From Halobacillus mangrovi (GTDB lineage Bacteria; Bacillota; Bacilli; Bacillales; Halobacillaceae), in NCBI RefSeq assembly GCF_002097535.1, contig NZ_CP020772.1, forward strand, positions 2,852,001-2,916,000: a DNA stretch of 64,000 bases, given 5' to 3'. Of the stretch, positions 42,946-51,518 are shown piece by piece (position 1 is the first letter of the stretch; every line of letters begins with the position of its first letter). The position numbers and the translations under genes were made by a program. The notes below the pieces were generated by a model that was not told where the DNA came from, did not search any database, and saw only the letters and a list, made by a program, of their open reading frames with translations.

Positions 42946-44404
42946 GCTGAGATTCCTTTCTTGTCGTTTTCATTGCATCTGTCAGTATAGTTCCGCGGCT
43001 GTGATTCGGTAAAGGAACACCGAGTAAGTGAGCCACTGTTGGTGCAACAGAGATTAAACTGTGCTTGTCATCTACCACTTTTCCTTCCTCAATGGTTGGT
43101 CCGCACATAAAGAATGGAACGTAACGTTCTCCTTCGTCCAAATGACCGTGCCCACCGATTCCATCCGCCTGTCCATGGTCAGCACAAATAAGCAAGGTGG
43201 TATTATCCATGTATCCCTTCGTTTCCATCCAGGATACAAACTCTTCAATTAAACGGTCCGCCTCTTCGATTTTTTGAATGTATTCATCATAGAGGACCCC
43301 ACGGCTATGTCCGGTTTGATCGGTAGAGATCAACTGGATATTGAAAAAGTCCAGGTTCTCTTTTTCCATGATCTGCTTCGCATTTTCCAAAATCCCCTTA
43401 TCCACGGAATCATTATCCATGACAGCGGTATAAGAATCGACATCATCTCCCATAGCATCAATCAGATGAGCAACTCCAAGCAGCCGCCCTTTCTTTCCAA
43501 CTTTTCTTAAGGAGTCAAATATAGATTCCACCTTAATCCCAAGCTTCCACACCATGTTTGATTTGATGCCATGTTCTTTCGGGTACGTCCCCGTCATCAT
43601 CGATGAAAAACAAACAACTGTCCGCGCAGGATAGACTGTTTCCATCTGGGCGTACTCTGTTCCGCTTTTGCGTAGTTTATCCAAAAATGGAGTGTTCGCT
43701 TCCTGGAAACGTTCTTTTCTCATTCCATCAATGACAATCATAATTACTTTATCATTGGGTTGCTCATGGTCTTTTACAGGCTCTGTGTAGGTTTGTTTCA
43801 CCTCCGGTTTCCAATCGAATAAATAACGATGAAGCACCCAGGATAAAGCCCACACCCCAACAAGGAACAAGGCATACCCAACGATATCTACTGAACGGCC
43901 CTCAGTAGTCTGAACGAAGAACAACTCCCAAACGGATAGAATCAGCAAGAATTTCGGCATCTGCTCCTGAGCATTGCCGCTTGTCGAATCACTATTTTTT
44001 AAAACAAGTTTCCAGAACCGCGTAAAGTTCAGCCAAGACGTACCAATTCTTAAATGATAATAGAAGGTTCCCCAAAAAAAGACCGTGAAAAAGTAATAAA
44101 GTCCTAGCGCGAATCCTAAGAGTGCCAGGTTCACTTCTCCATACACGATCAAATAACCGACGAAAGGAATCCAAAGATAATTCCTCAGCAAGAGAGGAAA
44201 ATCGTAGTGGTAATATAGAGCAAGTGAAGGCACAACAAACAAAAAGCTGAATCCAGCTGCCTGCCAGAAGGAAGGGTCTCCCCATTCTTTCATATAAAAA
44301 AGAAGCATCGTCCCGATGACAAAAATCGGTGTGAACGGCTTGCCTTCATTTAATAAATTCCAGCCTCGTGCGGCAATCACCTCGAATGTGGAGGCCTGTT
44401 TCAT
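42905..44404 (-). CDS. Membrane-bound alkaline-phosphatase-superfamily phosphodiesterase
   Basis: 499 residues. Five or so helices in residues 20-195, then a type I phosphodiesterase domain: KVIMIVIDGMRKERFQEANT, with the metal-site Asp, the Thr nucleophile region in YPARTVVCFSSMMTGTYPKE, and LISTDQTGHSRG, LLICADHGQADGIGGHGHLD and HSLISVAPTVAHLLGVPLPN. Enzymes of this shape transfer or hydrolyse phosphate-linked head groups on glycans and lipids. The gene overlaps GT2 downstream and is 1 bp from the flippase-like gene upstream, so it belongs to the glycan operon. Confidence 0.85.
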   Translation of the reverse strand: MKQASTFEVIAARGWNLLNEGKPFTPIFVIGTMLLFYMKEWGDPSFWQAAGFSFLFVVPSLALYYHYDFPLLLRNYLWIPFVGYLIVYGEVNLALLGFALGLYYFFTVFFWGTFYYHLRIGTSWLNFTRFWKLVLKNSDSTSGNAQEQMPKFLLILSVWELFFVQTTEGRSVDIVGYALFLVGVWALSWVLHRYLFDWKPEVKQTYTEPVKDHEQPNDKVIMIVIDGMRKERFQEANTPFLDKLRKSGTEYAQMETVYPARTVVCFSSMMTGTYPKEHGIKSNMVWKLGIKVESIFDSLRKVGKKGRLLGVAHLIDAMGDDVDSYTAVMDNDSVDKGILENAKQIMEKENLDFFNIQLISTDQTGHSRGVLYDEYIQKIEEADRLIEEFVSWMETKGYMDNTTLLICADHGQADGIGGHGHLDEGERYVPFFMCGPTIEEGKVVDDKHSLISVAPTVAHLLGVPLPNHSRGTILTDAMKTTRKESQHEAESHRIFTSTQ

Positions 44405-44405
44405 A

Positions 44406-45344
44406 CTAATCTTCCTTTCTTTTCATCCAGAGCTTTATGGTATTCCATGAAATAGGAGCAGAGAGAATCAAATAAAAACCGATAACAAATGAAAAAATGA
44501 ATTTATATCCGTGGGTCAGGATGGCAATGGTGTACGCTTCCTTGATCGGGACCTGAAAGGCCCTTAATCCAAAGCTCATGAAGCTTTCATAGGTGCCAAT
44601 CCCACCTGGGGAAAAATGGAACACTTGACCAGCAATCGTAAAACTGTTCACCCAGATTGACTTCAGAAACGTAAGCGTTGTTTCAAACTGAGTGGAAACC
44701 GCAAATACGATGACAGCTTCCAGAATCCAGCTTACTACAATCAGCAGAACGAGCACTATCCCTTTTACCGAAAAAATAATCGATCCTGCTTGCTTTGCTT
44801 GTGAAAAAATCACCTTTCTCCACTTTTCTTTTAATAGGATAAGGCCCAGTAACGCAGCTCCACCTACGATCAACCCAACCATGAATAAATAAGAGATCGA
44901 CATGCCTAAATAAAAGACACCTGCCAAAGCGATGAATCCAAGAATCAATAAATCGAGAATCCTCATGATAATTACGGACTCAAGAGCTGATTTCCAACTG
45001 ACTTGATTTGAGCTTGCTAAGTACCCTGTCCGAATTAGATCTCCGGCTTTTATCGGAAGCAGATGATTAAGAAATAAGCTATAGAACAATCCATCGACAA
45101 AACGCTTGAAAGGCATTCGCTCATCTACATACATCTGCCAAGCTTTCGCTCTCAGAAGGAAGGCGGATAGATAAGCAATGGTCATCGCTAGAAGGATCCA
45201 TCCGTTATGAAACAGAACTTTCATTTCACTAAGAATATACGAAAGGTCAAAAGCGATGGATGTTAACCATATGAAACAAACCCCGACAATTACTCTGCCT
45301 CCCCATTGTACATAACGCTTCATTTGGTGCATGAATTCATCCAA
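44406..45344 (-). CDS. LPG-synthase transmembrane-type (UPF0104) protein
   Basis: 312 residues, seven or eight helices: YVQWGGRVIVGVCFIWLTSI, GWILLAMTIAYLSAFLLRAK, the family signature FYSLFLNHLLPIKAGDLIRT, and PGGIGTYESFMSFGLRAFQV at the C-terminal end. This is the lysylphosphatidylglycerol synthase flippase-type domain without the catalytic half. Family members move lipid-linked molecules across the membrane. Start overlaps the epimerase by 25 bp. A role as flippase for a lipid-linked sugar is likely but unproven. Confidence 0.87.
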   Translation of the reverse strand: MDEFMHQMKRYVQWGGRVIVGVCFIWLTSIAFDLSYILSEMKVLFHNGWILLAMTIAYLSAFLLRAKAWQMYVDERMPFKRFVDGLFYSLFLNHLLPIKAGDLIRTGYLASSNQVSWKSALESVIIMRILDLLILGFIALAGVFYLGMSISYLFMVGLIVGGAALLGLILLKEKWRKVIFSQAKQAGSIIFSVKGIVLVLLIVVSWILEAVIVFAVSTQFETTLTFLKSIWVNSFTIAGQVFHFSPGGIGTYESFMSFGLRAFQVPIKEAYTIAILTHGYKFIFSFVIGFYLILSAPISWNTIKLWMKRKED

Positions 45345-46264
45345 CGCACTGTACGTTCAATTCCTTCTTCTATGGAAACAGTAGGTTTATAGCCAAGTAG
45401 CGTTTTCGCTTTTGAAATATCTGACCAGGTTTGAACGACATCCCCCGTCCGCCACGGCTTTTGTACCATTTCCATGTCCGGATAAAATTTTTCAAAATTC
45501 TTGAGCAGTCGTTCCATTGTGACAGGCTCTCCATATCCAATATTAAACGTCTCATTTAAGTGGTTTTGACCTAAGACGGCGTAGACACCATCGACGATAT
45601 CATCAATATACGTATAATCACGCGCTGTTCCACTCCCAAATACTTCTATCGGCAAACGATTGGAAAGCAAGTCCGCAAATTTGGGAATTGCCATGTCCGG
45701 TCTTCCCCAGGGACCATAGACAGTAAAAAAGCGAAGAATGGACAATCGAAAACCATAGATGTGCTGAAAGGAATGGCAAAAGGATTCTGCCCCGAACTTA
45801 GAGGCAGCATAAGGGGAAACGACTTTCCCATCAGCCATATCTTCGGTCAACGGACGACCTTCTTGATTTCCATATACAGACGACGAAGATGAAAAAATAA
45901 CATGAGGAACTCCGGCCTCCCCTGCACTTTTCAGTACGTTGATCGTCATTTCAATATCATAATGGACATAGGCTAAAGGTTCTTTTACTGAATAAGCCAC
46001 TCCAGGCAGAGCAGCGAGATGAATAACGGCATCATAGGACTGATCTTTAAAAATCTTCTGACAGGCTTCTTTATCGGTTAAATCCACTTTATAAAAATGA
46101 AAGTCCCCTGCTCTTTTCACTTGATCCAATTGGCGCCTTTTTCGATCAGGATCGTAATAAGGGTCAAAATTATCCACAATGGTGACCTCATGATTTTCAT
46201 TAATAAGTCTGGAGCAGACATGAGATCCTATAAACCCCGCTCCTCCTGTAACTAAAATACGCAA
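45320..46264 (-). CDS. UDP-glucuronate 4-epimerase-like NAD-dependent epimerase
   Basis: 314 residues from TTG 46264, with GAGGTGG 6 bases upstream (GTG 46273 is the alternative). The start MRILVTGGAGFIGSHVCSRL is the NAD site. FSSSSSVYGNQ gives the Ser-Thr site. PYAASKFGAESFCHSF supplies Tyr-x3-Lys. LRFFTVYGPWGRPDMAIPKF is characteristic of UDP-glucuronate 4-epimerases. It makes UDP-galacturonate from UDP-glucuronate. It is the first gene of a four-gene operon (epimerase, flippase-type, phosphodiesterase, GT2). Confidence 0.88.
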   Translation of the reverse strand: MRILVTGGAGFIGSHVCSRLINENHEVTIVDNFDPYYDPDRKRRQLDQVKRAGDFHFYKVDLTDKEACQKIFKDQSYDAVIHLAALPGVAYSVKEPLAYVHYDIEMTINVLKSAGEAGVPHVIFSSSSSVYGNQEGRPLTEDMADGKVVSPYAASKFGAESFCHSFQHIYGFRLSILRFFTVYGPWGRPDMAIPKFADLLSNRLPIEVFGSGTARDYTYIDDIVDGVYAVLGQNHLNETFNIGYGEPVTMERLLKNFEKFYPDMEMVQKPWRTGDVVQTWSDISKAKTLLGYKPTVSIEEGIERTVRWMNSCTK

Positions 46265-46296
46265 TCTTGCCACCTCAATTGTCCAAAATCAAAGTA

Positions 46297-46327
46297 AAAA
46301 ACCTTGTTTCGAAAAACAAGGTTTCTT
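46297..46327 (-). terminator. Terminator of the iron lipoprotein gene
   Basis: AAACCTTGTTT pairs with AAACAAGGTTT. TTTTTACTTTG follows on the minus strand. Confidence 0.88.
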
Positions 46328-46356
46328 ACATCTATCATAACCTATTTCTTGCGTGC

Positions 46357-47565
46357 TTACTTAGCTTCTTCAATGACAGTGTTCAATGTTTCCTCGATTT
46401 TCTCAAGAACATCCATTGCTTGCTGCTTCTCATCTGCTTTAACAGCCTCTAAATAGCCTTGAGCTTGCTCATTCAAGGTATTATAAGCTTCTTCTCCTTG
46501 TACACGCTTAATATCGCTTGCAATCATATCAATGAACAAAGCACCTTCAAGACCCGTGATTACGGATTTGTCTTCTCCCCAGTCTTCTTCACTTTCTTCA
46601 TATTCGTGAAGGGCTACTTTCGCAAGACCACGGACAAACGCATTGTTCACAGCCTCTGGGTCAAGTTCTTTGACGTCCGTTTCAAGATTGAAATTCTCTT
46701 CAATGACAGCTGCTTCATCAGGGGCATATTCAGAGATATAATCGGAAACGGATTGGTAGAATGCCCAGCCTTCTGCTTGCTCAACTTTTGCGTGTTCAGG
46801 ATCTTCTTTAGCTTCCTTAGCTGCTTTGGATGCATACCCATGCGGCATGGCCCCGGCTGCAAGATAGAAGGTTTTCATCATCGTCTTGTCGACGACTTGC
46901 TTTCCTAATTCAAACCCAAGTTTATCATCATTTTCGACGGCTTTTTCGATTTCGTTGAAACCACCCTCGATCTGATCTACCATGTTTGTGTCATACGCAG
47001 CATCACGCTTTTCAACCGTTTCTTTCAATACGGTATAAAATTCTTTCGCTTCAGCGATTTCTTCCTTCGCCAGCTCTTTGTCTCCCCAGCTTTCACTGAT
47101 TTCCTGGAATTCATGTTTAATTGTCAGATAGAATACTTTCTGTGTAAGCTTGTCAAAGATCTGTTTAACGATTTGACCATCCATTTCTCCACTTTTACCT
47201 GCTTCAAGAGCAGTAGATATTTGTTGATCAATGTTTCCGTCACGGTTGGCTACCAATGTTTTCAACGAATTGTTATAAAGATCAATCACTTTATCGTAGT
47301 CAACTTCTTCTCCCTCACCAGCTTTAGCTAGCTCGGCCTTTCCTTCGTTGTAAGCCTGTACAAATTCAGAGTCTGATTCTTGATCATTCGCTTCTTCACT
47401 CTCATCGTTTTCTTCTGCACCTTCATTGGAAGCCTGCTCTTTTTCTTCTTGAGAAGCTTTATCCTTCTCTGTATCCTCACTAGAAGTGTTTTCATCCTGT
47501 CCACATGCAGATAAAACTAGTCCGATAACAATCAATAATAATACCAGCTTATTTTTCAAGAACAT
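46357..47565 (-). CDS. Fur-controlled acidic lipoprotein, probably iron-related
   Basis: 402 residues from ATG 47565 (GGAGGATTACG upstream). Lipobox LVLSACGQ puts the lipidated Cys near residue 21. A very acidic linker (residues 25-70, mostly E, D, N, S) is followed by two helical repeats that share FDKLTQKVFYLTIKHEF, and VDKTMMKTFYLAAGAMPHGY. A match to EfeO/imelysin HxxE proteins is not evident, so I leave the family open. Two Fur-type boxes stand at 47598 and 47632, and an FTR1 permease unit is 4 kb away, so surface capture of iron is the likely job. Confidence 0.8.
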   Translation of the reverse strand: MFLKNKLVLLLIVIGLVLSACGQDENTSSEDTEKDKASQEEKEQASNEGAEENDESEEANDQESDSEFVQAYNEGKAELAKAGEGEEVDYDKVIDLYNNSLKTLVANRDGNIDQQISTALEAGKSGEMDGQIVKQIFDKLTQKVFYLTIKHEFQEISESWGDKELAKEEIAEAKEFYTVLKETVEKRDAAYDTNMVDQIEGGFNEIEKAVENDDKLGFELGKQVVDKTMMKTFYLAAGAMPHGYASKAAKEAKEDPEHAKVEQAEGWAFYQSVSDYISEYAPDEAAVIEENFNLETDVKELDPEAVNNAFVRGLAKVALHEYEESEEDWGEDKSVITGLEGALFIDMIASDIKRVQGEEAYNTLNEQAQGYLEAVKADEKQQAMDVLEKIEETLNTVIEEAK

Positions 47566-47597
47566 CGTAATCCTCCTGTGTTTATGTAAGTAATAAT

Positions 47598-47612
47598 TGA
47601 AAATGAATATCA
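47598..47612. promoter_or_regulatory. Weaker Fur-like box
   Basis: TGAAAATGAATATCA keeps most of the 7-1-7 Fur pattern. It lies 33 bp before ATG 47565 and 19 bp from the stronger box. Confidence 0.5.
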
Positions 47613-47631
47613 ATTGCAAAAATAATTATAA

Positions 47632-47646
47632 AGAGAATGATTCTCA
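47632..47646. promoter_or_regulatory. Fur box of the lipoprotein gene
   Basis: AGAGAATGATTCTCA matches the 7-1-7 form TGAGAAT-N-ATTCTCA at 14 of 15 positions. Confidence 0.82.
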
Positions 47647-47844
47647 ATGTCAACCAGATATTTATACCAATGACAATGATTCCGTTTGTGTTTGGATATA
47701 GATCCAGTCATTTTTAAAAACCAAATTTGTGAATATTGTCGGACTCTGTAGGTATTTTTGTTACGAAAAGGCGTCATTCGTGGTATCTTTTCAAAAATTA
47801 TCATGAGATAATTTTATTACAGATTCAATAGGTTAAAAAGTGAG

Positions 47845-48027
47845 GTGAGTTCTATTTACAAACTCATAAGAATCAGAGATGGACGGACGGAAACGCTTAA
47901 GAATACAAGCAGTCAGGAAGACAAAATATTTCAAGGAAGACTTGATGCGGAACGGATGGCTGATCAAATTAATTCCAATAGCTTTAAACACCGCTTTTGG
48001 AATATAAGAAGAATTGATGAAGGGTAG
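47845..48027 (+). CDS. 60-residue protein of unknown function
   Basis: Reads SSIYKLIRIRDGRTETLKNT, then FQGRLDAERMADQINSNSFK and HRFWNIRRIDEG. The GTG at 47845 has only a weak site (AAAGTGAG), while GAGGTGA lies 5-6 bases before an ATT codon at 47854, so an unusual start is possible. Composition is that of a normal soluble protein. No family recognised. No terminator is evident downstream before the convergent kinase gene. Confidence 0.5.
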   Translation: MSSIYKLIRIRDGRTETLKNTSSQEDKIFQGRLDAERMADQINSNSFKHRFWNIRRIDEG

Positions 48028-48061
48028 GAAACTGCCTGTTTTTTTTGCCCAAAAAGAGTAA

Positions 48062-48649
48062 TTAAGTATTGATAATCCAGTCTGCTTCTTCTAAAGGTCT
48101 TACTTTTTGTAAGTAATAGTCCTCCGCTTTCCAATACCTGTTTTGAAATTTGTCGATCTTCCTTCTCGTTGCTTTACTTTCTCTCATCCACCTTTTCTTT
48201 CTCGGACAATGAAGATAGATTACCCAGTCAAATACAGGTTTCCACTCCTCTCTTTGAAGAAAAACTCCTTCAACAATTACTATGTCAAATTTGGTCATAT
48301 CCACGAGTTCTTTTCTATGACGGTCAGTTTGCGAATCATAGCGAGCAAGGATTAATTCATCTTCCTCTTTTAATTGATGAAAAAGTGAATCTCTTAATTC
48401 AACTATATTCCACTGCAGAAAATAGTACTCCTCCCAATCCTTGTACTGCGTGTCATATCGCTTTTCTCGTTCTACAATATAGTCATCGATCGAGAGGAGC
48501 TGTACATTTTTGTCGCCTGCTTCAAATGTCTTCGCCAATCGTTGGCTAAATGTCGATTTCCCTGATCTGCTCAATCCGTCTATTCCCAGGATTAAACGAT
48601 CTTGTTTCGATTCCTTGCTCATTATTTCTGCTAGATTCAATAAATTCAT
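48062..48649 (-). CDS. Uridine kinase-like P-loop kinase
   Basis: 195 residues. Walker A is LILGIDGLSRSGKSTFSQRL, and LLSIDDYIVEREKRYDTQ is the nucleoside-binding region with the catalytic Asp. FDIVIVEGVFLQREEWKPVF gives the Walker B-like segment, and RWMRESKATRRK the lid. It resembles the uridine/phosphoribulokinase family, 195 residues, likely phosphorylating a nucleoside or vitamin. AAGGAG precedes ATG. The methyltransferase gene ends 11 bp upstream on the same strand, so both are in one operon. Confidence 0.85.
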   Translation of the reverse strand: MNLLNLAEIMSKESKQDRLILGIDGLSRSGKSTFSQRLAKTFEAGDKNVQLLSIDDYIVEREKRYDTQYKDWEEYYFLQWNIVELRDSLFHQLKEEDELILARYDSQTDRHRKELVDMTKFDIVIVEGVFLQREEWKPVFDWVIYLHCPRKKRWMRESKATRRKIDKFQNRYWKAEDYYLQKVRPLEEADWIINT

Positions 48650-48660
48650 GAGATACTCCT

Positions 48661-49362
48661 TTAATAACGAAATAAGGCCGTCAACAGTTCTGGAATACCA
48701 AAGACAGGTTCTGAGGCTGCAGTTTCCTTCATTTTTCTAATCTGAATAGGTTGAAATTGGTGAAAGATCTTCTTGAGCGTTTCTTCCGTAAAGCCCAAAC
48801 CACCTTTCAAGCTTTTTTCCCTGTACACTTCCCAATCTGTCATTTCTGCACCTCCGAATCTTCCTCCTTTAACAAAACACGTGATGGCAAACCACCGCTC
48901 GGGCTTCAAGGCTTTTCTTATTAAATTTATGTAGCACATTCTTCGATGTGGAGCGATATGGTGAAAACAGCCAGAATCATAAACTAAATCATAGGTTCCC
49001 TTTTCTACATCTAAGTCAAAAATATTTTCTTTTATGAATTTCACATTAAGCTTTTTTTCTTGTGCTCGCTCTTTAGCCCACTCCAATGACGTTTCCGACA
49101 AGTCTACGGCGTCTACTTCCCACCCTTTCTCAGCCAAATAGACAGCATTTCTACCAGGTCCACAGCCCAGCTCAAGCACTTTTCCTTTTGAGATCAGTCC
49201 TTCATCTAAGTACGCTACCAAATTCTCATCCGGAGCATTTTCAAAAAATGGACCAGGCTTGTCCCGGTCCGAATAAAATTCATCCCAAAAACGAGTCGGT
49301 TCTCGCAAAAATTCATCTAACATAATCATTAATTGGTTATAATTATGAATGGTTTCTCTCAT
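48661..49362 (-). CDS. Class I SAM-dependent methyltransferase
   Basis: 233 residues. Motif I is KVLELGCGPGRNAVYLAEKG, then VDAVDLSETSLEWAKERA and YDLVYDSGCFHHIAPHRRM. The C-terminal RKMKETAASEPVFGIPELLT is unlike metabolic methyltransferases I know. GGGGGAATTC lies before ATG. Substrate unknown. First gene of a two-gene unit with the uridine kinase-like gene. Confidence 0.86.
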   Translation of the reverse strand: MRETIHNYNQLMIMLDEFLREPTRFWDEFYSDRDKPGPFFENAPDENLVAYLDEGLISKGKVLELGCGPGRNAVYLAEKGWEVDAVDLSETSLEWAKERAQEKKLNVKFIKENIFDLDVEKGTYDLVYDSGCFHHIAPHRRMCYINLIRKALKPERWFAITCFVKGGRFGGAEMTDWEVYREKSLKGGLGFTEETLKKIFHQFQPIQIRKMKETAASEPVFGIPELLTALFRY

Positions 49363-49656
49363 TAAGAATTCCCCCTTCTGTGATTGTCTTTATTATACTT
49401 TAACTCTCTTTGCACGGGATTACAGGACCGTTAAATCCCTATGACTTTCACTGGTTTAAGGACCTTTTGTTGCTTCGTGGATTAGGGTTTTCATCTAGTT
49501 CATAGGCATTTTAAGAGTAGAGGACAGCTAATGAAGGCACCTGGGAACCATCTGGATAAAATATAGGAGAATTGAAGCTTTGTCGCTCTCAGAAGAAGCT
49601 CTCCACTAGATAGATTTTTAATTATTAAGAATGTTACAGAGACATTACAAAAAAAC
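49363..49656. other. Intergenic region
   Basis: No reading frame, hairpin or repeat that I can support. It must contain the promoter of the methyltransferase-kinase unit at its left end. Confidence 0.45.
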
Positions 49657-49690
49657 AAAAAAAGACGCTCTCTTATAGGAAAGCGTCTGT
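49657..49690 (-). terminator. Terminator of the 100-residue protein gene
   Basis: AGACGCT/AGCGTCT stem. TTTTTTTG follows on the minus strand. Confidence 0.85.
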
Positions 49691-49696
49691 TAGTTA

Positions 49697-49999
49697 TTAT
49701 CTCCTTGTTCGATTCTTAAACTGAGGAGCATGGTCTTTTGCAAATTCAATAATGTATTTATAGGTCTCTGGGTCAATATCTTTGGGACTAGGAATATAAA
49801 GCTTCGCTGTGCCTTCATCAATGATTTTGATTCTTGCTCCTCCACGTACGTATAACGTGACATACAGAAAAGGATCTTTCATTTGATTCTCTATCAAAAA
49901 TTCCTTTGGAAAATCAGCCGTAATCAAAAGCCGGTCTTCTACTTGCTTCAAAGATAGCTGGCTATAAAACTTAAGGTTCTTTACATCACTCAGATACAA
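49697..49999 (-). CDS. Small soluble protein of unknown function
   Basis: 100 residues from a TTG start at 49999 with AAGGAG 10 bases before. The sequence runs YSQLSLKQVEDRLLITADFP, LYVTLYVRGGARIKIIDEGT and YIPSPKDIDPETYKYIIEFA. Mixed alpha/beta, no membrane span, no signal. I do not recognise a family. Its own terminator supports it as a gene. Confidence 0.7.
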   Translation of the reverse strand: MYLSDVKNLKFYSQLSLKQVEDRLLITADFPKEFLIENQMKDPFLYVTLYVRGGARIKIIDEGTAKLYIPSPKDIDPETYKYIIEFAKDHAPQFKNRTRR

Positions 50000-50758
50000 T
50001 GAATGAGCACTCCTTTAATATCTTTTTTCTATTTTATCATTTCATCAGACCTGTAACACGGGTCAGGTGGAAGGCCTTACCCATCTTACTCTTGATCATA
50101 CCTGTATATTCCCTCACAAAGTGAAATTATCGTAAAAATTATAATAAATTCTTGTTAAACGATTTTCAATCAAGACAGCACATTCCTAATAAATGTCCTT
50201 TTGCTCTTCTTTTAGAGCGATCAATGTTGCAAATAGAAGACACAACATCTCCTACAAAAGTTATAAGAGCGTTCATTAAGAAACCTCCTTTTATAGAATC
50301 ACTCTCTTTTTAGAATGCTGATTTCTTTCTAAATTCAATTTCTTTTTTCCCTATACCCCAAATTTTCTTCCAAGAAATCCTGATATTTAACAACCGGGAG
50401 AAAACCAAGGGCATCCCCAATCTATCATGAAAAATAGTAAGGGATCTTATGGGCGCAATCCAACGAGGAGATAACTTAAGTTACCTAAACCCATAGACAA
50501 GTAATGTGTTTTTTTCTGCTTTATTCTCTTCCTTCCACTCACATTCTTTACTCCATCCGTCTGTAGCTCACATTCCGTTTCATTTAAAAGAAAGAGGTTA
50601 AGAAAAACTCCTTTAAATAAGACGTCAATCCTTCATTGAAGGAGTCTTCTGAGAAGATCAAGGCATTTTTACCATAAGGCTGATTCTATGAGTATTTTAA
50701 TATTAAAAAGAGCCGGGGCGGGTAATATAAAAAGGATGAGATTAAAGGGAGTGGTTAT
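50000..50758. other. Long intergenic region
   Basis: 759 bp. Apart from the 36-codon frame listed separately it holds short AT-rich stretches, a CCTTCA-T-TGAAGG dyad near 50630, and the promoter of the esterase gene at its right end. No tRNA, no conserved RNA and no mobile-element end that I can see. Confidence 0.4.
50166..50276 (-). CDS. Candidate 36-residue peptide with perfect ribosome site
   Basis: AAAAGGAGG lies 8 bases before ATG 50276. The product MNALITFVGDVVSSICNIDR is followed by SKRRAKGHLLGMCCLD. A hydrophobic N-terminal half, a basic middle and three cysteines. I do not know a family. The ribosome site is among the best in the window, which is why I list it. There is no terminator or conserved neighbour to confirm it. 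Confidence 0.45.
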   Translation of the reverse strand: MNALITFVGDVVSSICNIDRSKRRAKGHLLGMCCLD

Positions 50759-51466
50759 ATGACGATTGGCTGTTTGTTCATACACGGATTTGGAGGAGCA
50801 CCTTATGAGCTGGAACCCCTCTATCATAAATTAAAGGAAAGCACCGAATGGAAACTGAAGGTTCCTATTCTCCCTGGACATGACGAAGGTGAATCACTGG
50901 AAGAAAAAGAGTACAGGGAATGGGTGGACAAAGCAGAAGATGATTTAAAAGGATTGATTTCAGAATGCGACAAAGTCTACCTCATCGGATACTCTATGGG
51001 GGGAGTCATTGCAGCTTATCTTTCTACCAAATACACCGTAGACAAACTGATTTTATTAAGCACCTCCGCTCACTATTTAGACCCGGCACAATTGGCAAAA
51101 GATATCTTGAAAATGGCAAAAGAAGGATTACAAGGAGATTTAAAGGAAAATGATTTGTTCCAGCGATATATTAGACGCATGGGAGCCGCTCCTATGAGTG
51201 CTTCGCTTGAATTCCAGAAGCTTGTAAATGATTTACGTCCTTTCTTTCATCAAGTGAAAGTTCCTGCACTCATCATTCAAGGAGCAGAAGACGGGCTGCT
51301 TCCCCCAAAGAGTGCCCAGTTCATTTATGATTCAATCCAATCCACTGAAAAAACCCTCCACTTTCTGCCTCAATCCAAGCATATGGTCTGCCACGGTCCC
51401 GAGCAGTCAGACTTGCTGCATCTTGTTTGTGAGTTTTTAGAAGTGGATCAAACACTTAGCAGCTGA
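50759..51466 (+). CDS. Alpha/beta hydrolase (monoglyceride lipase/Est30-type carboxylesterase)
   Basis: 235 residues. GCLFIHGFGGAPYELEPLYH gives the oxyanion motif, the nucleophile elbow is YLIGYSMGG (Ser80), and the acid and His residues are in IIQGAEDGLLPPKSAQFI and LPQSKHMVCHGPE. No signal peptide, so it is cytoplasmic. Length matches Est30 of Geobacillus-type organisms. It cleaves short- to medium-chain esters. AAAGGGAG precedes ATG. Single gene with its own terminator. Confidence 0.92.
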   Translation: MTIGCLFIHGFGGAPYELEPLYHKLKESTEWKLKVPILPGHDEGESLEEKEYREWVDKAEDDLKGLISECDKVYLIGYSMGGVIAAYLSTKYTVDKLILLSTSAHYLDPAQLAKDILKMAKEGLQGDLKENDLFQRYIRRMGAAPMSASLEFQKLVNDLRPFFHQVKVPALIIQGAEDGLLPPKSAQFIYDSIQSTEKTLHFLPQSKHMVCHGPEQSDLLHLVCEFLEVDQTLSS

Positions 51467-51471
51467 ATTCT

Positions 51472-51518
51472 AAGAAACCGGCACTTATCCTTTAAGGGTA
51501 AGCGCCGGTTTCTTTTTT
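51472..51518. terminator. Bidirectional terminator after the esterase gene
   Basis: AAGAAACCGGC pairs with GCCGGTTTCTT, with a partly paired inner loop. TTTTTTT follows on the plus strand. Confidence 0.88.
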
